Origin: CALZIK01 sp945787635
Lineage (GTDB): Bacteria; Acidobacteriota; Thermoanaerobaculia; Multivoradales; JAHEKO01
Direction: 5' to 3'
Assembly: GCA_947259725.1 (NCBI GenBank)
Contig: CAMYNM010000013.1
Location: forward strand, 16,096 to 80,095
Length of the DNA: 64,000 nucleotides
Shown: positions 1-9,334 of the stretch, one piece after another
How the letters are laid out: every line of letters begins with the position of its first letter
How positions within the stretch are numbered: the first letter of the stretch is position 1
Translations under genes and position numbers: made by a program
The notes under the pieces: model-generated
The model's database searches: none
Told to the model about the DNA's origin: nothing
Seen by the model: the letters and a program-made list of their open reading frames with translations, nothing else

Positions 1-1214
1 ACGCGTACTCGATGTACGTCTATTTCTATCTGTTTACCCGAGCGGCCTTGACGCGCCTGGACCCCTCGATGGAGGAGGCGGCGGCGAGCCTCGGTGCCGG
101 CAAGACCGTCAGGCTCCGGCGCGTGATCCTGCCGCTCTTGCGTCCGGCCCTGGCCGGGGCGGCGCTTCTCACCTTCATGACCTCGCTGTCGTCCTTTTCG
201 GCGCCGTACATCTTCGGGGGCGGATTCCGAGTGATGACCACCCAGATCGTCGCTTCGAAGCTCAACGGGGAGACCGCGGCGGCACAGGTCGAGACCGTGG
301 TTCTGGCGCTGGCCGCGGTGGCTGGGCTGGGTGCCCTCCTGGCCTTCGACCGGCGCCGTGTGGCGGTGGTCGGCGGTGTCCGCGGCCTGGCGCCTCGACG
401 GCGAGTGCTCGAAAGCCGCCGGTCGAAGCTCGCGGCGACGGCCCTGGGTTGGGCTCTGGCGATCTTCCTCCTGCTGCCGCACTTGACGCTCACGCTGGTG
501 TCGTTCGTTCCCCCCCACACCTGGACGATCGAGGCGCTGCCGCCGGTTCTGAATCTCTCGAACTTCGCCAAGCTCCTGTCCGGAGGCGAGCGGCTGCGGC
601 CGATGGCGAACTCCGCGTGGATGGCGATGGTCGCGACGGTGGGAGCGGTCGGCCTGGGCCTGGCCGCGGCGCGAAGCTCGATCCGCGTCGGCGGCAAGCT
701 CGGTACCCTGCTCGAGAGCCTGGTGGCCTTGCCGTGGGCGATCCCGGGCACGGTGTTTGCCGTGGCGCTGGCGACCGCGTTCAGCGTCAACGCTCCCTTC
801 GCGGGCAGGTTCATTCTGATCGGAACGCCGGTGATCTTGCCGCTCGCCTATCTGGTGCGGAGCCTTCCGGTCACCGGTCGGAGCGCTTTTGCCGGTTTGC
901 GCCAGTTCGACGATTCGCTCGAGGAAGCCGCGGCGTCGCTCGGCGCCGGCCGGTGGCGGACCCTCCGGCGAGTGGTGCTGCCCATGTTGCGACCGGCGCT
1001 CGCTGCCGGCGCCGGTTTGGCCTTCATCACCGCGCTCGGCGACTTCGTGACCTCGATCGTGCTCTACACTTATGACACCCGGCCTATCTCGATCGAGATT
1101 CTGTCCAACCTGCGACTGCAGGAAACCGGGATTGCCGCAGCCTACGGCGTCGTTCTCATGATCGCGAGCGCGATGGCATTCGTCGTGTGGAGCCGAAAGG
1201 AGGCGACCTCATGA
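1..1214 (+). CDS. Fused two-domain ABC transporter permease, iron(III)/FbpB type (5' partial)
   Basis: This is an inner-membrane permease of a binding-protein-dependent ABC importer. The reading frame is open back to base 1, so the N-terminus lies outside the window; the first in-window Met codon is at base 12. Two copies of the EAA cytoplasmic loop (EEAAASLGAG followed by an RLRRVILP/TLRRVVLP stretch), one per half, show that two permease units are fused, as in Fe(III) (FbpB/SfuB) and related transporters. Many hydrophobic segments alternate with these loops. The solute-binding protein and ATPase must lie upstream. The stop overlaps the next start as ATGA, so the MFS gene is translationally coupled. 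Substrate specificity (iron, thiamine or spermidine-like) is inferred only from the fused architecture. Confidence 0.85.
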   Translation, partial: AYSMYVYFYLFTRAALTRLDPSMEEAAASLGAGKTVRLRRVILPLLRPALAGAALLTFMTSLSSFSAPYIFGGGFRVMTTQIVASKLNGETAAAQVETVVLALAAVAGLGALLAFDRRRVAVVGGVRGLAPRRRVLESRRSKLAATALGWALAIFLLLPHLTLTLVSFVPPHTWTIEALPPVLNLSNFAKLLSGGERLRPMANSAWMAMVATVGAVGLGLAAARSSIRVGGKLGTLLESLVALPWAIPGTVFAVALATAFSVNAPFAGRFILIGTPVILPLAYLVRSLPVTGRSAFAGLRQFDDSLEEAAASLGAGRWRTLRRVVLPMLRPALAAGAGLAFITALGDFVTSIVLYTYDTRPISIEILSNLRLQETGIAAAYGVVLMIASAMAFVVWSRKEATS

Positions 1215-2446
1215 CCGACGCCAGCTCTTTGAAAAAGATCTGGGTGTTGATGGCGACTGTGTTCGTGGACATGCTGGGTTTTTTCATCGTCCTGCCTCTC
1301 CTGCCTTTTTACGCCGAGAAGCTCGGCGCCGATCCGATCCGTGTGGGCGCTTTGGTTTCGATGTTCGCGCTGGCACAGCTGGTCACGGCACCGCTGTGGG
1401 GTCGCCTGTCGGATCGCTACGGCCGCCGGCCGATGATCCTCATGGGTCTCTTGGTCTCGGCCGGCGCGTACACGATCTTCGAAGGGGCCGACGCGGTCTG
1501 GCTGCTGTTTCTGTCGAGGTTCGTGCAGGGCGCGGGCAGCGGCACGACCGGAGTGGTCCAGGCCTACGTCAGCGACTCGGTCGGGCGCGAGGATCGCGCC
1601 AAGGCGCTGGGCTGGTTGACCGCGGCGACCAGCGCGGGCGTCATGATGGGACCGGCATTGGGGTCGCTGTCAGCGGCGCTGGATTGGATCGGACCGGGCT
1701 ACCTGGCCGCTGCCCTGTGCCTCGTCAACTTCGCCTTCGGCTGGAAATGGCTGCCCGAGTCGCGAAGCTCCGACGTCAAGGACCGCCCCGACCATCGCCG
1801 CGGCAGCACGCGCGGCGCGATCGCGAGCTTTCTCAGACACCCGACCCAACCGCTGCCGCGCCTGATCTGGATCTACACCTTCGGGATGATGTCGTTCATG
1901 GCTATGAACGGAGTCTTCGCGCTCTATCTGGAGCGTAGGTTCGAGATCAACGAGAAGACCATCGGCTGGTTCTTCATGTACGTCGGCGGTGTTTCGCTCA
2001 TCATGCGCTCGCTTCTGCTCGGGCCGGCAGTGGCGCGGTTCGGCGAGCGCGGGGCGATGCGGTTGGGGGCGCTGGGCGTCGCTCTGGGCATGGCCGCCGC
2101 GCCGTTCGCCAACACCATCTGGACGATGTGTGCCTGGATCACGTTCATTCCGGTCGGCACCGCCCTGCTGTTTCCGACGACGACATCCCTGGTTTCCCAG
2201 CGCGCGCCCGAGGGTCAGACCGGGATGATCCTGGGCGTGCAGCAGGCGTTCGGCGGCGTCGCCCGGATGCTGGGTCCGATCGGAGCCGGTGCGGTTTTTC
2301 AGCACGTCGGCATTCGCTGGCCGTTCTGGCTGGCCGCCATTCTGATGGTTTTTGCGCGCCTGATGGCGGCTGGGATCGGGAAGTCGGGCGACCGGAAGCC
2401 GCTGTCGGTCGAGCTCGAAGTCGCCGCGACCGAAGAGCTGGTCTAG
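1211..2446 (+). CDS. MFS drug-efflux-type transporter (TetA/MdtG-like)
   Basis: A major facilitator of about 411 residues with roughly twelve membrane helices. The N-terminal half contains the MFS motif A loop between helices 2 and 3 (GRLSDRYGRRP) and a motif-C-like stretch (GVMMGPALG) typical of drug:H+ antiporters. I chose ATG 1211 over the GTG at 1187 because it has a strong ribosome binding site (AAAGGAGG, 1196-1203) and forms an ATGA overlap with the permease stop. The gene is in one operon with the ABC permease and meets the DUF2207 gene tail to tail with 32 bases between. The substrate is not predictable from sequence. Confidence 0.85.
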   Translation: MTDASSLKKIWVLMATVFVDMLGFFIVLPLLPFYAEKLGADPIRVGALVSMFALAQLVTAPLWGRLSDRYGRRPMILMGLLVSAGAYTIFEGADAVWLLFLSRFVQGAGSGTTGVVQAYVSDSVGREDRAKALGWLTAATSAGVMMGPALGSLSAALDWIGPGYLAAALCLVNFAFGWKWLPESRSSDVKDRPDHRRGSTRGAIASFLRHPTQPLPRLIWIYTFGMMSFMAMNGVFALYLERRFEINEKTIGWFFMYVGGVSLIMRSLLLGPAVARFGERGAMRLGALGVALGMAAAPFANTIWTMCAWITFIPVGTALLFPTTTSLVSQRAPEGQTGMILGVQQAFGGVARMLGPIGAGAVFQHVGIRWPFWLAAILMVFARLMAAGIGKSGDRKPLSVELEVAATEELV

Positions 2447-2478
2447 AGGGAAACTGAAGCGCTAGCGCGTGTCGGTGC

Positions 2479-4425
2479 CTACCACCCGCCACCGCCGCCG
2501 CCGCCGGAGCTGCCACCGCCGCCACCACCACCTCCGCCACCCGAGCCGCCGCCCGAGCTGGGACGGCTCACCCCGGCCGCGATGCCGCCGGCGGCAGCGG
2601 TCCAGGCCGCGGTCGCGCCGGCGCCGCCGAAGGCTCCACCGCCGCCCGTCCAAGAACCGCCTCTCGACCCGCTGCCCGACCCGCTCGAAGCCGATCTTTG
2701 GACCGCCGCCGTACGGGCGCCAGCCGAGCCGAACGAACGAAACCAGCGATCGACTTTCTTGTCGAGGCCGAAAGCCAAGAGATAGGGTAGCCAGGCGTCG
2801 TCGAGCTGGGGAAGCTCTCTGCCGAGCTCCTCGGCAAGAAGCCGTCGGGCTCGCCAGAGCTGTTTGCGTTTGGCGACCCGCGCTTGGCTTTCCCGCGTGC
2901 GCGCATAGTCGAGGACGCCTTTTGTGACCGTGACGAAGAAAAGCGCCACCGCGGCCAGCCCGAATCCTCCGAGCAGCATGCCGGTGGCCGCTGCCGAGCG
3001 CCCCGGAGGCAATACGATCGCGACCAGAACGAGAAAAAGAAGCGCGAGCGGAACGGCCATCCAAAAGCCGGCGGGAGCCAGCTGCGCCCCCTTGCGCCGG
3101 TACCGGTAGGCGAGGGCGTAGGCGATGCCGGTGGGAAGAAGACCGGCGAGGATCAGCAAGGCGCCCAGAGCCAGCGCGCTCTCGCGATTCCACCAGAACT
3201 CGAGGCCGAGCAGCCCCGCGAACCCGATCAGCATCAGGCAACCGGGGGTGCGGTCGGGCGCGCCAATCGAGCGACCCAAGCCAGGCAGCTCGCGCAATCG
3301 GCGCTCGAGGGGCGCGCGGAGGATCGACGCCGGTGCGAATCCGGTCGAGCTGTAGCGCTTGCGAATCGCGTCGGTGTCGGTGGTCTTTTGGCCGTCGAAG
3401 AAGAGTTTGTCGATGAGCCGGCGCTCGTACCCCTCGAAGCTGTCGCGCTTGGCGATCAGCTCGAGCTCGAGGATCTTGCGATTCCAGAAACCGCCGGTCT
3501 CGCGAACCGCGCTCTTGACCCGGCCCTCGTGAACCCAGCGGGCTATGAGAGCGGAGACCTCCGCGGGTCCGACCGATCCGTCCCAGAGCGCCCCGGCCTC
3601 CTCGGGTCGCAACGAGAAGACGTTATCCTCGAGCCAGGCTCGATCCAGGGTTTCCGGCGCGTCGGGAGGGAGAAACCTGCCCTGTTTGCGCTCGTGGGCG
3701 ACGAAGCCCCAGACGCAGGCCATGGCGACGAAAAGGCCGAGTCCAAGACCCGCCAGGCGCCACGAGTCGGACAGGAGGGTCACCGCAGCCGAAGGCGATC
3801 CACCGCCCCGGTAGGTGAGCTCCGCGGTCACGACGACGCTCGTGCCCGGGAACAACGCCTCCCGCGCGAGCCTGGCCGGAAAGCCGGCGGGAGCCTCCCA
3901 GCTCGGATCGAGCTCGAGGTCCAGGCGAAACCGCTCGATCAATCCATCGCGTTCGGGGAATGCGAAGTCGTGGTCGAGCCGGTAAATGCCGCCGCCGCCG
4001 ACCAGGACACCCGACAACGAATAGTCGATTGTGTAGATGATCTCGGTGTTGTCGAACTCGGGATCGATCGGCAGCCGGCTGCGCCAGCGCAGCGTCTCTC
4101 GGTCGTACCAGCTGTAGTTGTCGACGACGTCGAGGCCACCCCGTTCGAGTGCTCGCTCCCGGCCGGAGGCGGGATCCACACGAGACAAGCCGACGAGTTC
4201 CAGTTTCTGGCCGGAGCGCAGGTTGAACGCTCGCTCGCCACCGTTCCAGGCTCCGGTAAAAACCATGTGGTGGCGCTCGAGGACGTGGAGGACTCCGTCG
4301 CGGTCGATGCTGGCTTCGACGTCGAGCGCTTTCCAGTGGAGCGTTCGGGCCGAGGCGGGGAACGCCACTGACCCCGCCGTGAGCAGCAAGACCAGGCCGA
4401 CCGCCAGGCAGCGGCGCCTAGTCAT
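2479..4425 (-). CDS. DUF2207 family membrane protein with Gly-rich C-terminus
   Basis: About 648 residues. It has a signal peptide after MTRRRC, an extracytoplasmic DUF2207 beta domain (up to about residue 240), one central membrane helix, a cytoplasmic linker, then a cluster of three or four helices and a cytoplasmic tail ending in an almost pure glycine tract. Polyglycine tails ending in Trp are typical of DUF2207 proteins. The open frame extends to 4788, but ATG 4425 is preferred: it precedes the signal peptide and overlaps the stop of the upstream flavin reductase by 8 bases (ATGACTAG), so the two genes are coupled. Function of the family is unknown; a sensor or envelope role is a guess. 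Confidence 0.8.
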   Translation of the reverse strand: MTRRRCLAVGLVLLLTAGSVAFPASARTLHWKALDVEASIDRDGVLHVLERHHMVFTGAWNGGERAFNLRSGQKLELVGLSRVDPASGRERALERGGLDVVDNYSWYDRETLRWRSRLPIDPEFDNTEIIYTIDYSLSGVLVGGGGIYRLDHDFAFPERDGLIERFRLDLELDPSWEAPAGFPARLAREALFPGTSVVVTAELTYRGGGSPSAAVTLLSDSWRLAGLGLGLFVAMACVWGFVAHERKQGRFLPPDAPETLDRAWLEDNVFSLRPEEAGALWDGSVGPAEVSALIARWVHEGRVKSAVRETGGFWNRKILELELIAKRDSFEGYERRLIDKLFFDGQKTTDTDAIRKRYSSTGFAPASILRAPLERRLRELPGLGRSIGAPDRTPGCLMLIGFAGLLGLEFWWNRESALALGALLILAGLLPTGIAYALAYRYRRKGAQLAPAGFWMAVPLALLFLVLVAIVLPPGRSAAATGMLLGGFGLAAVALFFVTVTKGVLDYARTRESQARVAKRKQLWRARRLLAEELGRELPQLDDAWLPYLLAFGLDKKVDRWFRSFGSAGARTAAVQRSASSGSGSGSRGGSWTGGGGAFGGAGATAAWTAAAGGIAAGVSRPSSGGGSGGGGGGGGGGSSGGGGGGGW

Positions 4426-5083
4426 CTTCGGCAAGAGGTGGGCCGCCGGCAAGTGCGTCGCGGCCGCGGGGCATCTCGAAGCGATCGCGAGTGGTGGTGT
4501 AGCCCAGACCTCCCATGCGTCCGATCGCGCGCAGCTTGTCGGGATCGACGTGCATCCGGTCGTTGACGAGGTCGTCGCGAATGAAGACGTGAACCACGCG
4601 TCCGAGAACGACGTTGCCGCCCCCGGGCCGACCGGGATTGGTGCGAATGACCTCGGAGGTCTGGCACTCGAGCGCAAACGGAGACTCCGCCACTCTTGGG
4701 GGCCGAACGAGCTGGGATCTCTTTCTGGTGAGGCCGACGAGATCGAACTCGCTTTCGTCGGCGGCCAGGTCTTCCGCGGCGGCCGCAACCGCCGATGCGT
4801 AGGCTTCTACGGCGGCGTTGATCACGAACTCGCCTGTGCCACCCTCTTCGATCGGCTTGCAATTGCGCAGCGTGTCTTTCTCGGTTCCGTCGGGCTGGTT
4901 GCCGGGACAGAAGAGCACGGTCATTGGATTCGAACCGACGCCATTGAAAAACGAGAAAGGCGCGAGATTGTCCACCCCCTCGGTGGAAACCGTCGACACA
5001 AAAGCGATCGGCCTGGGCACGATGGCTCCGATCAGAAGCTTGTACCGGTTGGCGACCGAAAGAGCCTCAGGGTGAAACTCCAT
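4418..5083 (-). CDS. Flavin reductase-like FMN-binding split-barrel protein
   Basis: 221 residues that read as the flavoredoxin/flavin reductase-like family (FMN-binding split barrel). Typical features are the N-terminal GAIVPRPIAFVST segment, the APFSFFNGV segment, and a central NPMTVLFCPG stretch. Members bind FMN and transfer electrons or reduce flavins in the cytoplasm; the actual substrate here is unknown. No signal peptide is visible. The 3' end overlaps the start of the DUF2207 gene, so the two form an operon on the minus strand. It is divergent from the lyase-barrel fusion gene. Confidence 0.8.
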   Translation of the reverse strand: MEFHPEALSVANRYKLLIGAIVPRPIAFVSTVSTEGVDNLAPFSFFNGVGSNPMTVLFCPGNQPDGTEKDTLRNCKPIEEGGTGEFVINAAVEAYASAVAAAAEDLAADESEFDLVGLTRKRSQLVRPPRVAESPFALECQTSEVIRTNPGRPGGGNVVLGRVVHVFIRDDLVNDRMHVDPDKLRAIGRMGGLGYTTTRDRFEMPRGRDALAGGPPLAEDD

Positions 5084-5222
5084 TGCAGCGAGTCTACTTG
5101 AGTCAAGGCAGGCCGGTGCACGCTAGTATCTGGCCGCCCATGAATCACGTCCGCTCCGGAAAGTTACAGTCCGAGCGACCTTCTATTGAAGGGTTCGGTA
5201 TGCTGCGCGCCTGCCGGAAGAA

Positions 5223-8200
5223 GTGTTGACTGATTCCCTCCCCGTCGTTTCGAGGTCGATCGCAAGGGCCGTCGCGATCCTGGTTGCGATGGCGTGGCTC
5301 GGGCACGCCATCGCCGCGACCGTTCCCGGGGGGCTCGAGAGTGTGATCGTGGCTCCTGTCTGGTCGGGCCATCCGGTTGCATTCGCCATCGAGACCATCG
5401 GCGAGCGTCAGTACGTCGCCTACTACGATCGAGACCGCCGGATGACGGTCGCCGCGCGGCGGCTCGATTCGGCGGAGTGGACGTTCCAGAAGCTCCCCCA
5501 GACGCTGGGCTGGGACTCCCACAATCTGATCGCCCTTGCGGTGGATCGGGACGGCTTTGTGCACGTGAGCGGCAACATGCATGGCGATCCGCTGGTCTAT
5601 TACCGCACGCAGGCGCCGCACGATATCGGCAGCCTTCAAGAGGCGAGGATGGTCGGGTCTCGCGAGAAGCGGGTGAGCTATCCACTGTTCGTTCATGGAC
5701 CGGACGGCGCTCTCTTTTTTCAATACCGCGATGGCAAGAGCGGAAACGGCGTGCAGATCGTGAATGCCTACGATCTCGAGACCGGCAGCTGGCGACGGCT
5801 CCTTTCCGAGCCGCTTCTCGACGGTGGCGGTCGGATGAGCGCGTATCCCGCAGGCCCGACGATTGGACCCGACGGGTACTTCCATCTCGCGTGGATGTGG
5901 CGTGACGATCCCAGCGGGGCGACCAATCACGACCTCTCCTATGCCCGGAGTCCGGACCTCGTCCGCTGGGAAACGGCAGGGGGAGAGCCCTTGCGGCTGC
6001 CATTTCGTCCGAACGATCGCGCTGCGGTCGTCGATCCGGTACCTTCGGGGGGAGGCCTGGCCGGAATCGCCTTCGGGGTCGGCTGGGACACCGGGAGCCG
6101 GCCGATTCTGACGTATTCGAAGTACGGACCCGACGGGGCGAGTCAGGCCTTCAACGCACGCTATGCCGGCCAGTGGGAGATTCGCCAGGCGAGTGCCTGG
6201 GGCTATCGCTGGCCGCTCGACAGGACCGGGACGCTCGGTGACGACATCGTTGTCCGGCCGCCGATTGTCGATTCTGCCGGGCGTTTGATTCAGGAGTTTC
6301 GGCATCTCGAGGCGGGCCGCGGCCGCTGGGTACTGGATCCCGAATCCCTGGCTCCGGTCGAGACCCTGCCGGCTCTCGAAACGTTCGAGTCTCTGACCCA
6401 CCCCGAGTCGGAGATCCCCGGCATGGAGGTGCGCGAGTTCATCCGTGATCGCGAGGGTCGGTACTTCCTACGCTGGGAAACGCTGCCGGTTCACCGTGAT
6501 CGACCGCGCCGGCCCCCCTATCCCGAACCGAGCATCTTGCGGGTCTTTCGACTTCCGAATCCGGGTCCGGCCGGGTATCCGGGTGCCGAGAGGCCGGACA
6601 GCGACTCGCCGAGCGCGCAGGATCCGCCGAGAGCTGCGACCGAAGACAGCGAGCCTGAGACTTCAGAGCCATCTCTCGACCCGGCTCTTCTCGAGGCTCG
6701 TGGTGCACGGATCGGAGAGGTCTCGATCGAGGTCGCCAATGTTTTCGACGAGCGCGATCCCACCGAGAATCGAGCGCTGTTTCGTTCGATCAACCGGTTG
6801 CGAAGAAAGACCAGGCCGCACGTCGTCCGAAATGACCTGCTGTTCGGAAGTGGAGACCCGTATTCGGCACGACTACTCGAGGAATCGGAACGAATCCTGC
6901 GCAGCCGGTCGTATCTGTATGAAGCCGATGTGCGCCCCGTCGCTTACCGGGAGGCCGAGGATAAGGGCGGCACCGGGGAGGTCGACGTCGAAGTCGTAAC
7001 TCGCGACGTCTGGACCTTGACCGGCGGGGTGTCCTTCTCGCGCAGCGGTGGTGAGAACAGCACGCGGTTCAACGCCCGAGATACGAATTTCCTGGGAACC
7101 GGCAAGGAGGTCGGCGTCAGCCGCGAGTCCGATGTGGATCGAATCAGAAGCGAGCTGTTTTACCGCGACTCTAATTTCTTGGGAAATCGAGGCCAGGTCG
7201 AGCTCTCGCTGCAGGAAAACAGCGACGGCCACCGCCGCCTGCTCAAACTGCAGCGCCCCTTCTACGCGCTCGATTCTCGAAGATCCAAGGGGCTGACGGT
7301 TCTTACGGAGCGCAGAATCGACCCCTTGTTCGACCGTGGAGAGGTCATAAGAGAGTTTCGCCACGAGATCGATCTGCTGAATGCCCATTGGGGTTTTTCA
7401 CGTGGTCTGCAGAAGCGCGGCGCCAAGCGGTGGACACTGGGATTCACCTATTCGAGGGACCAATTCGCCGAGCCTCTGACCGGACCACCGCTCGAAGGCC
7501 TACCGCCCGCTCGAACCCTCTCCTATCCCTCGATCGGTTTCGAGTGGGTCGAGGATCGGTTTCTCGAAGCTCGAGACCTCGACAAGATCGCGCGCACCGA
7601 AGACCTGAATTTGGGGACGGTCGTCTCGGTCGCGGCCGGATGGTCTTCGTCGGTTTTCGGCGGTGACGAAGACCAGGCCTTGGTCGGTTTCACGGTCTCG
7701 AGCGGGTTTCGTCCTTCGCGCGAGCGGGATTTACTCCTCGTGGACGGAAGCGGCGGTACCCGGTGGGGCCGGGACGGGTTCGAGGACGCCAACCTCAGAG
7801 GATCGCTGCGTTTCTTCCGTCGCAATCTCGGCAGGCATGCCTTCCTGGCGGAGCTCCAGGTGGCTGCGGTCGAGAATCTGGACGCCGAAGAACAGCTTCT
7901 CATTGGTGGTGACAGCGGCTTGCGAGGCTATCCGCTGCGCTTCCAGAGCGGCGACCGCCGAGTGCTCTTGACCCTGGAGCAGCGTTTCTATTCGAATGTC
8001 GAAGTGCTGAAACTGGCGGCGCTCGGAGCTGCCATCTTCGTGGATGTCGGTCGCGCCTGGTTTGCCGGCGGCGACAACGGCGACCTCGGAGTGTTGAAGG
8101 ACGTGGGTCTTGGGTTGCGCTTCGTTCCGACCCGGTCAGGGCGCGGTTCGGTTCTCCATCTCGACGTTGCCCTGCCGCTCGATGGGGACGGCTCGATCGA

Positions 8201-8240
8201 GAGCCTGCAGTTTCTGGTGACCACCAAAGAGTCTCTATGA
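5223..8240 (+). CDS. BNR_4/polysaccharide-lyase-like passenger fused to POTRA and Omp85/BamA-type barrel
   Basis: One uninterrupted 1005-residue frame with three parts. Residues 1-31 form a signal peptide (cleavage likely after AIA). Residues about 40-420 match the BNR_4 family that includes PL24/PL25 ulvan lyases: DSHN (His100), SGNMH (His120), a Tyr153-x15-Arg169 pair in SYP...QYRDGKSGNG, and HLAWMWR (His221). A Pro/Glu/Ser-rich linker spans about 445-490. Residues about 494-597 look like a single POTRA domain, and 600-1005 an Omp85-superfamily barrel with the conserved RGY loop motif (GGDSGLRGY, 894-902) and FVDVGRAW (939-946). This order (passenger, one POTRA, barrel) is that of type Vd autotransporters such as PlpD, whose passenger is a patatin. 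GTG 5223 follows a GGAAGAAG ribosome site. The stop overlaps the GH105 start (ATGA). The lyase call is an inference from motifs. Confidence 0.8.
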   Translation: MLTDSLPVVSRSIARAVAILVAMAWLGHAIAATVPGGLESVIVAPVWSGHPVAFAIETIGERQYVAYYDRDRRMTVAARRLDSAEWTFQKLPQTLGWDSHNLIALAVDRDGFVHVSGNMHGDPLVYYRTQAPHDIGSLQEARMVGSREKRVSYPLFVHGPDGALFFQYRDGKSGNGVQIVNAYDLETGSWRRLLSEPLLDGGGRMSAYPAGPTIGPDGYFHLAWMWRDDPSGATNHDLSYARSPDLVRWETAGGEPLRLPFRPNDRAAVVDPVPSGGGLAGIAFGVGWDTGSRPILTYSKYGPDGASQAFNARYAGQWEIRQASAWGYRWPLDRTGTLGDDIVVRPPIVDSAGRLIQEFRHLEAGRGRWVLDPESLAPVETLPALETFESLTHPESEIPGMEVREFIRDREGRYFLRWETLPVHRDRPRRPPYPEPSILRVFRLPNPGPAGYPGAERPDSDSPSAQDPPRAATEDSEPETSEPSLDPALLEARGARIGEVSIEVANVFDERDPTENRALFRSINRLRRKTRPHVVRNDLLFGSGDPYSARLLEESERILRSRSYLYEADVRPVAYREAEDKGGTGEVDVEVVTRDVWTLTGGVSFSRSGGENSTRFNARDTNFLGTGKEVGVSRESDVDRIRSELFYRDSNFLGNRGQVELSLQENSDGHRRLLKLQRPFYALDSRRSKGLTVLTERRIDPLFDRGEVIREFRHEIDLLNAHWGFSRGLQKRGAKRWTLGFTYSRDQFAEPLTGPPLEGLPPARTLSYPSIGFEWVEDRFLEARDLDKIARTEDLNLGTVVSVAAGWSSSVFGGDEDQALVGFTVSSGFRPSRERDLLLVDGSGGTRWGRDGFEDANLRGSLRFFRRNLGRHAFLAELQVAAVENLDAEEQLLIGGDSGLRGYPLRFQSGDRRVLLTLEQRFYSNVEVLKLAALGAAIFVDVGRAWFAGGDNGDLGVLKDVGLGLRFVPTRSGRGSVLHLDVALPLDGDGSIESLQFLVTTKESL

Positions 8241-9334
8241 GCCGCCTCTCGCCAGGGGCTCGCTGGCCGGCGGTTGTGCTTGCGGTCGCCCTGGCTCTGG
8301 GCTGCAGCGTCGAGCCGAGAGAGCTCGGTGCCGGCGAAGATCCCCTGGCACCGGCCGAGATTCTGGCCGTGGCCGAACGGGTCGCCGGATGGCAGCTCGC
8401 GCATCCCAGACACGGTGATCTCGAGTGGACCAACGCGGTTTTCTACAGCGGGCTCGTGGCCGCCTACCGGGTGACGGGCGATGATCGCTACCTCGCCGTG
8501 CCGATCGAAGTGGGAGAGCGGCACGAATGGCGGATCGGGCCCCGAACCCGGCACGCCGACGATCACGCGCTGGCTCAGACCTATCTGGAGTTGTTCGGCC
8601 TGAAGCGGGATTCGCGCATGCTCCGTTCTTTCAGGGAAGTCGCCGATCGGATGATCGCCGAGCCGGCTGCTTGGCCGAAGGAGCATCAGGTCGTCGACTA
8701 CTGGTGGTCGGACGCACTGTTCATGTCACCCCCGGCACTCGCCATGCTGGCGCGGGCCACCGACGACGAGCGGTATCTGGAATTGATGGATCGGCTGTGG
8801 CGCGAGTCCTACGATCTTCTCTATGACCGTAGTGGAGGGCTTTTCCATCGAGATCTAAGGTTTCGCGAACCCCAGGCGCGTTTCTGGTCAAGGGGTAACG
8901 CCTGGGTGCTGGCCGGGCTGGCTCGACTGCTCGAGGCTCTGCCGGAGGACTGGCCGACGCGTTCTTTCTACGAGACCGTGTTCCGGGACTTGTCCGGGCG
9001 GGTTGTGGACCTACAGGCCGGGGACGGCCTTTGGCGCTCGGATCTGGCCAGCGCAGACTCCTCTCGGCGGGGCGAGAGCAGCGGGTCGGCTCTGTTCTGC
9101 TACGCCCTGGCGTGGGGAGTCAACAACGAGTTTCTGAGCGCGGAGGCGTTTCGGCCGGCGGTCACTGCGTCCTGGGTCGCTCTCTACCGCAACGTCGACG
9201 CGGCCGGGCGGCTGGGCTGGGTGCAAAAGCCCGGCGCCAAGCCGGCGCGGGCGTCGAGCCGGGACTGGGAAGTCTACGGAAGCGGAGCTTTCTTACTGGC
9301 GGCGGAGCAAGTCCTCGATCTTCAAGCTCAGTGA
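8237..9334 (+). CDS. GH105/GH88-type unsaturated uronyl hydrolase, lipoprotein
   Basis: 365 residues. A lipoprotein signal (ALALGC, lipid Cys23) anchors it to the membrane. The rest follows the GH105 YteR pattern through to the C-terminus: ADDHALAQTYLELF (Asp108/109), DYWWSDALFMSPP with Asp159 as the likely catalytic residue, FWSRGNAWVLAGL, and RLGWVQKPG. Family members remove the 4,5-unsaturated uronic acid that polysaccharide lyases leave at the non-reducing end of oligosaccharides. Its ATGA overlap with the upstream lyase-like fusion therefore makes functional sense as a two-step pair. It overlaps the convergent methyltransferase gene by 7 bases at the 3' end. Confidence 0.88.
   Translation: MSRLSPGARWPAVVLAVALALGCSVEPRELGAGEDPLAPAEILAVAERVAGWQLAHPRHGDLEWTNAVFYSGLVAAYRVTGDDRYLAVPIEVGERHEWRIGPRTRHADDHALAQTYLELFGLKRDSRMLRSFREVADRMIAEPAAWPKEHQVVDYWWSDALFMSPPALAMLARATDDERYLELMDRLWRESYDLLYDRSGGLFHRDLRFREPQARFWSRGNAWVLAGLARLLEALPEDWPTRSFYETVFRDLSGRVVDLQAGDGLWRSDLASADSSRRGESSGSALFCYALAWGVNNEFLSAEAFRPAVTASWVALYRNVDAAGRLGWVQKPGAKPARASSRDWEVYGSGAFLLAAEQVLDLQAQ

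Noticed and set aside
2884..4371. 495-residue frame on the plus strand
   Set aside because: Antisense to the DUF2207 gene; sequence is low-complexity Arg/Gly/Gln.
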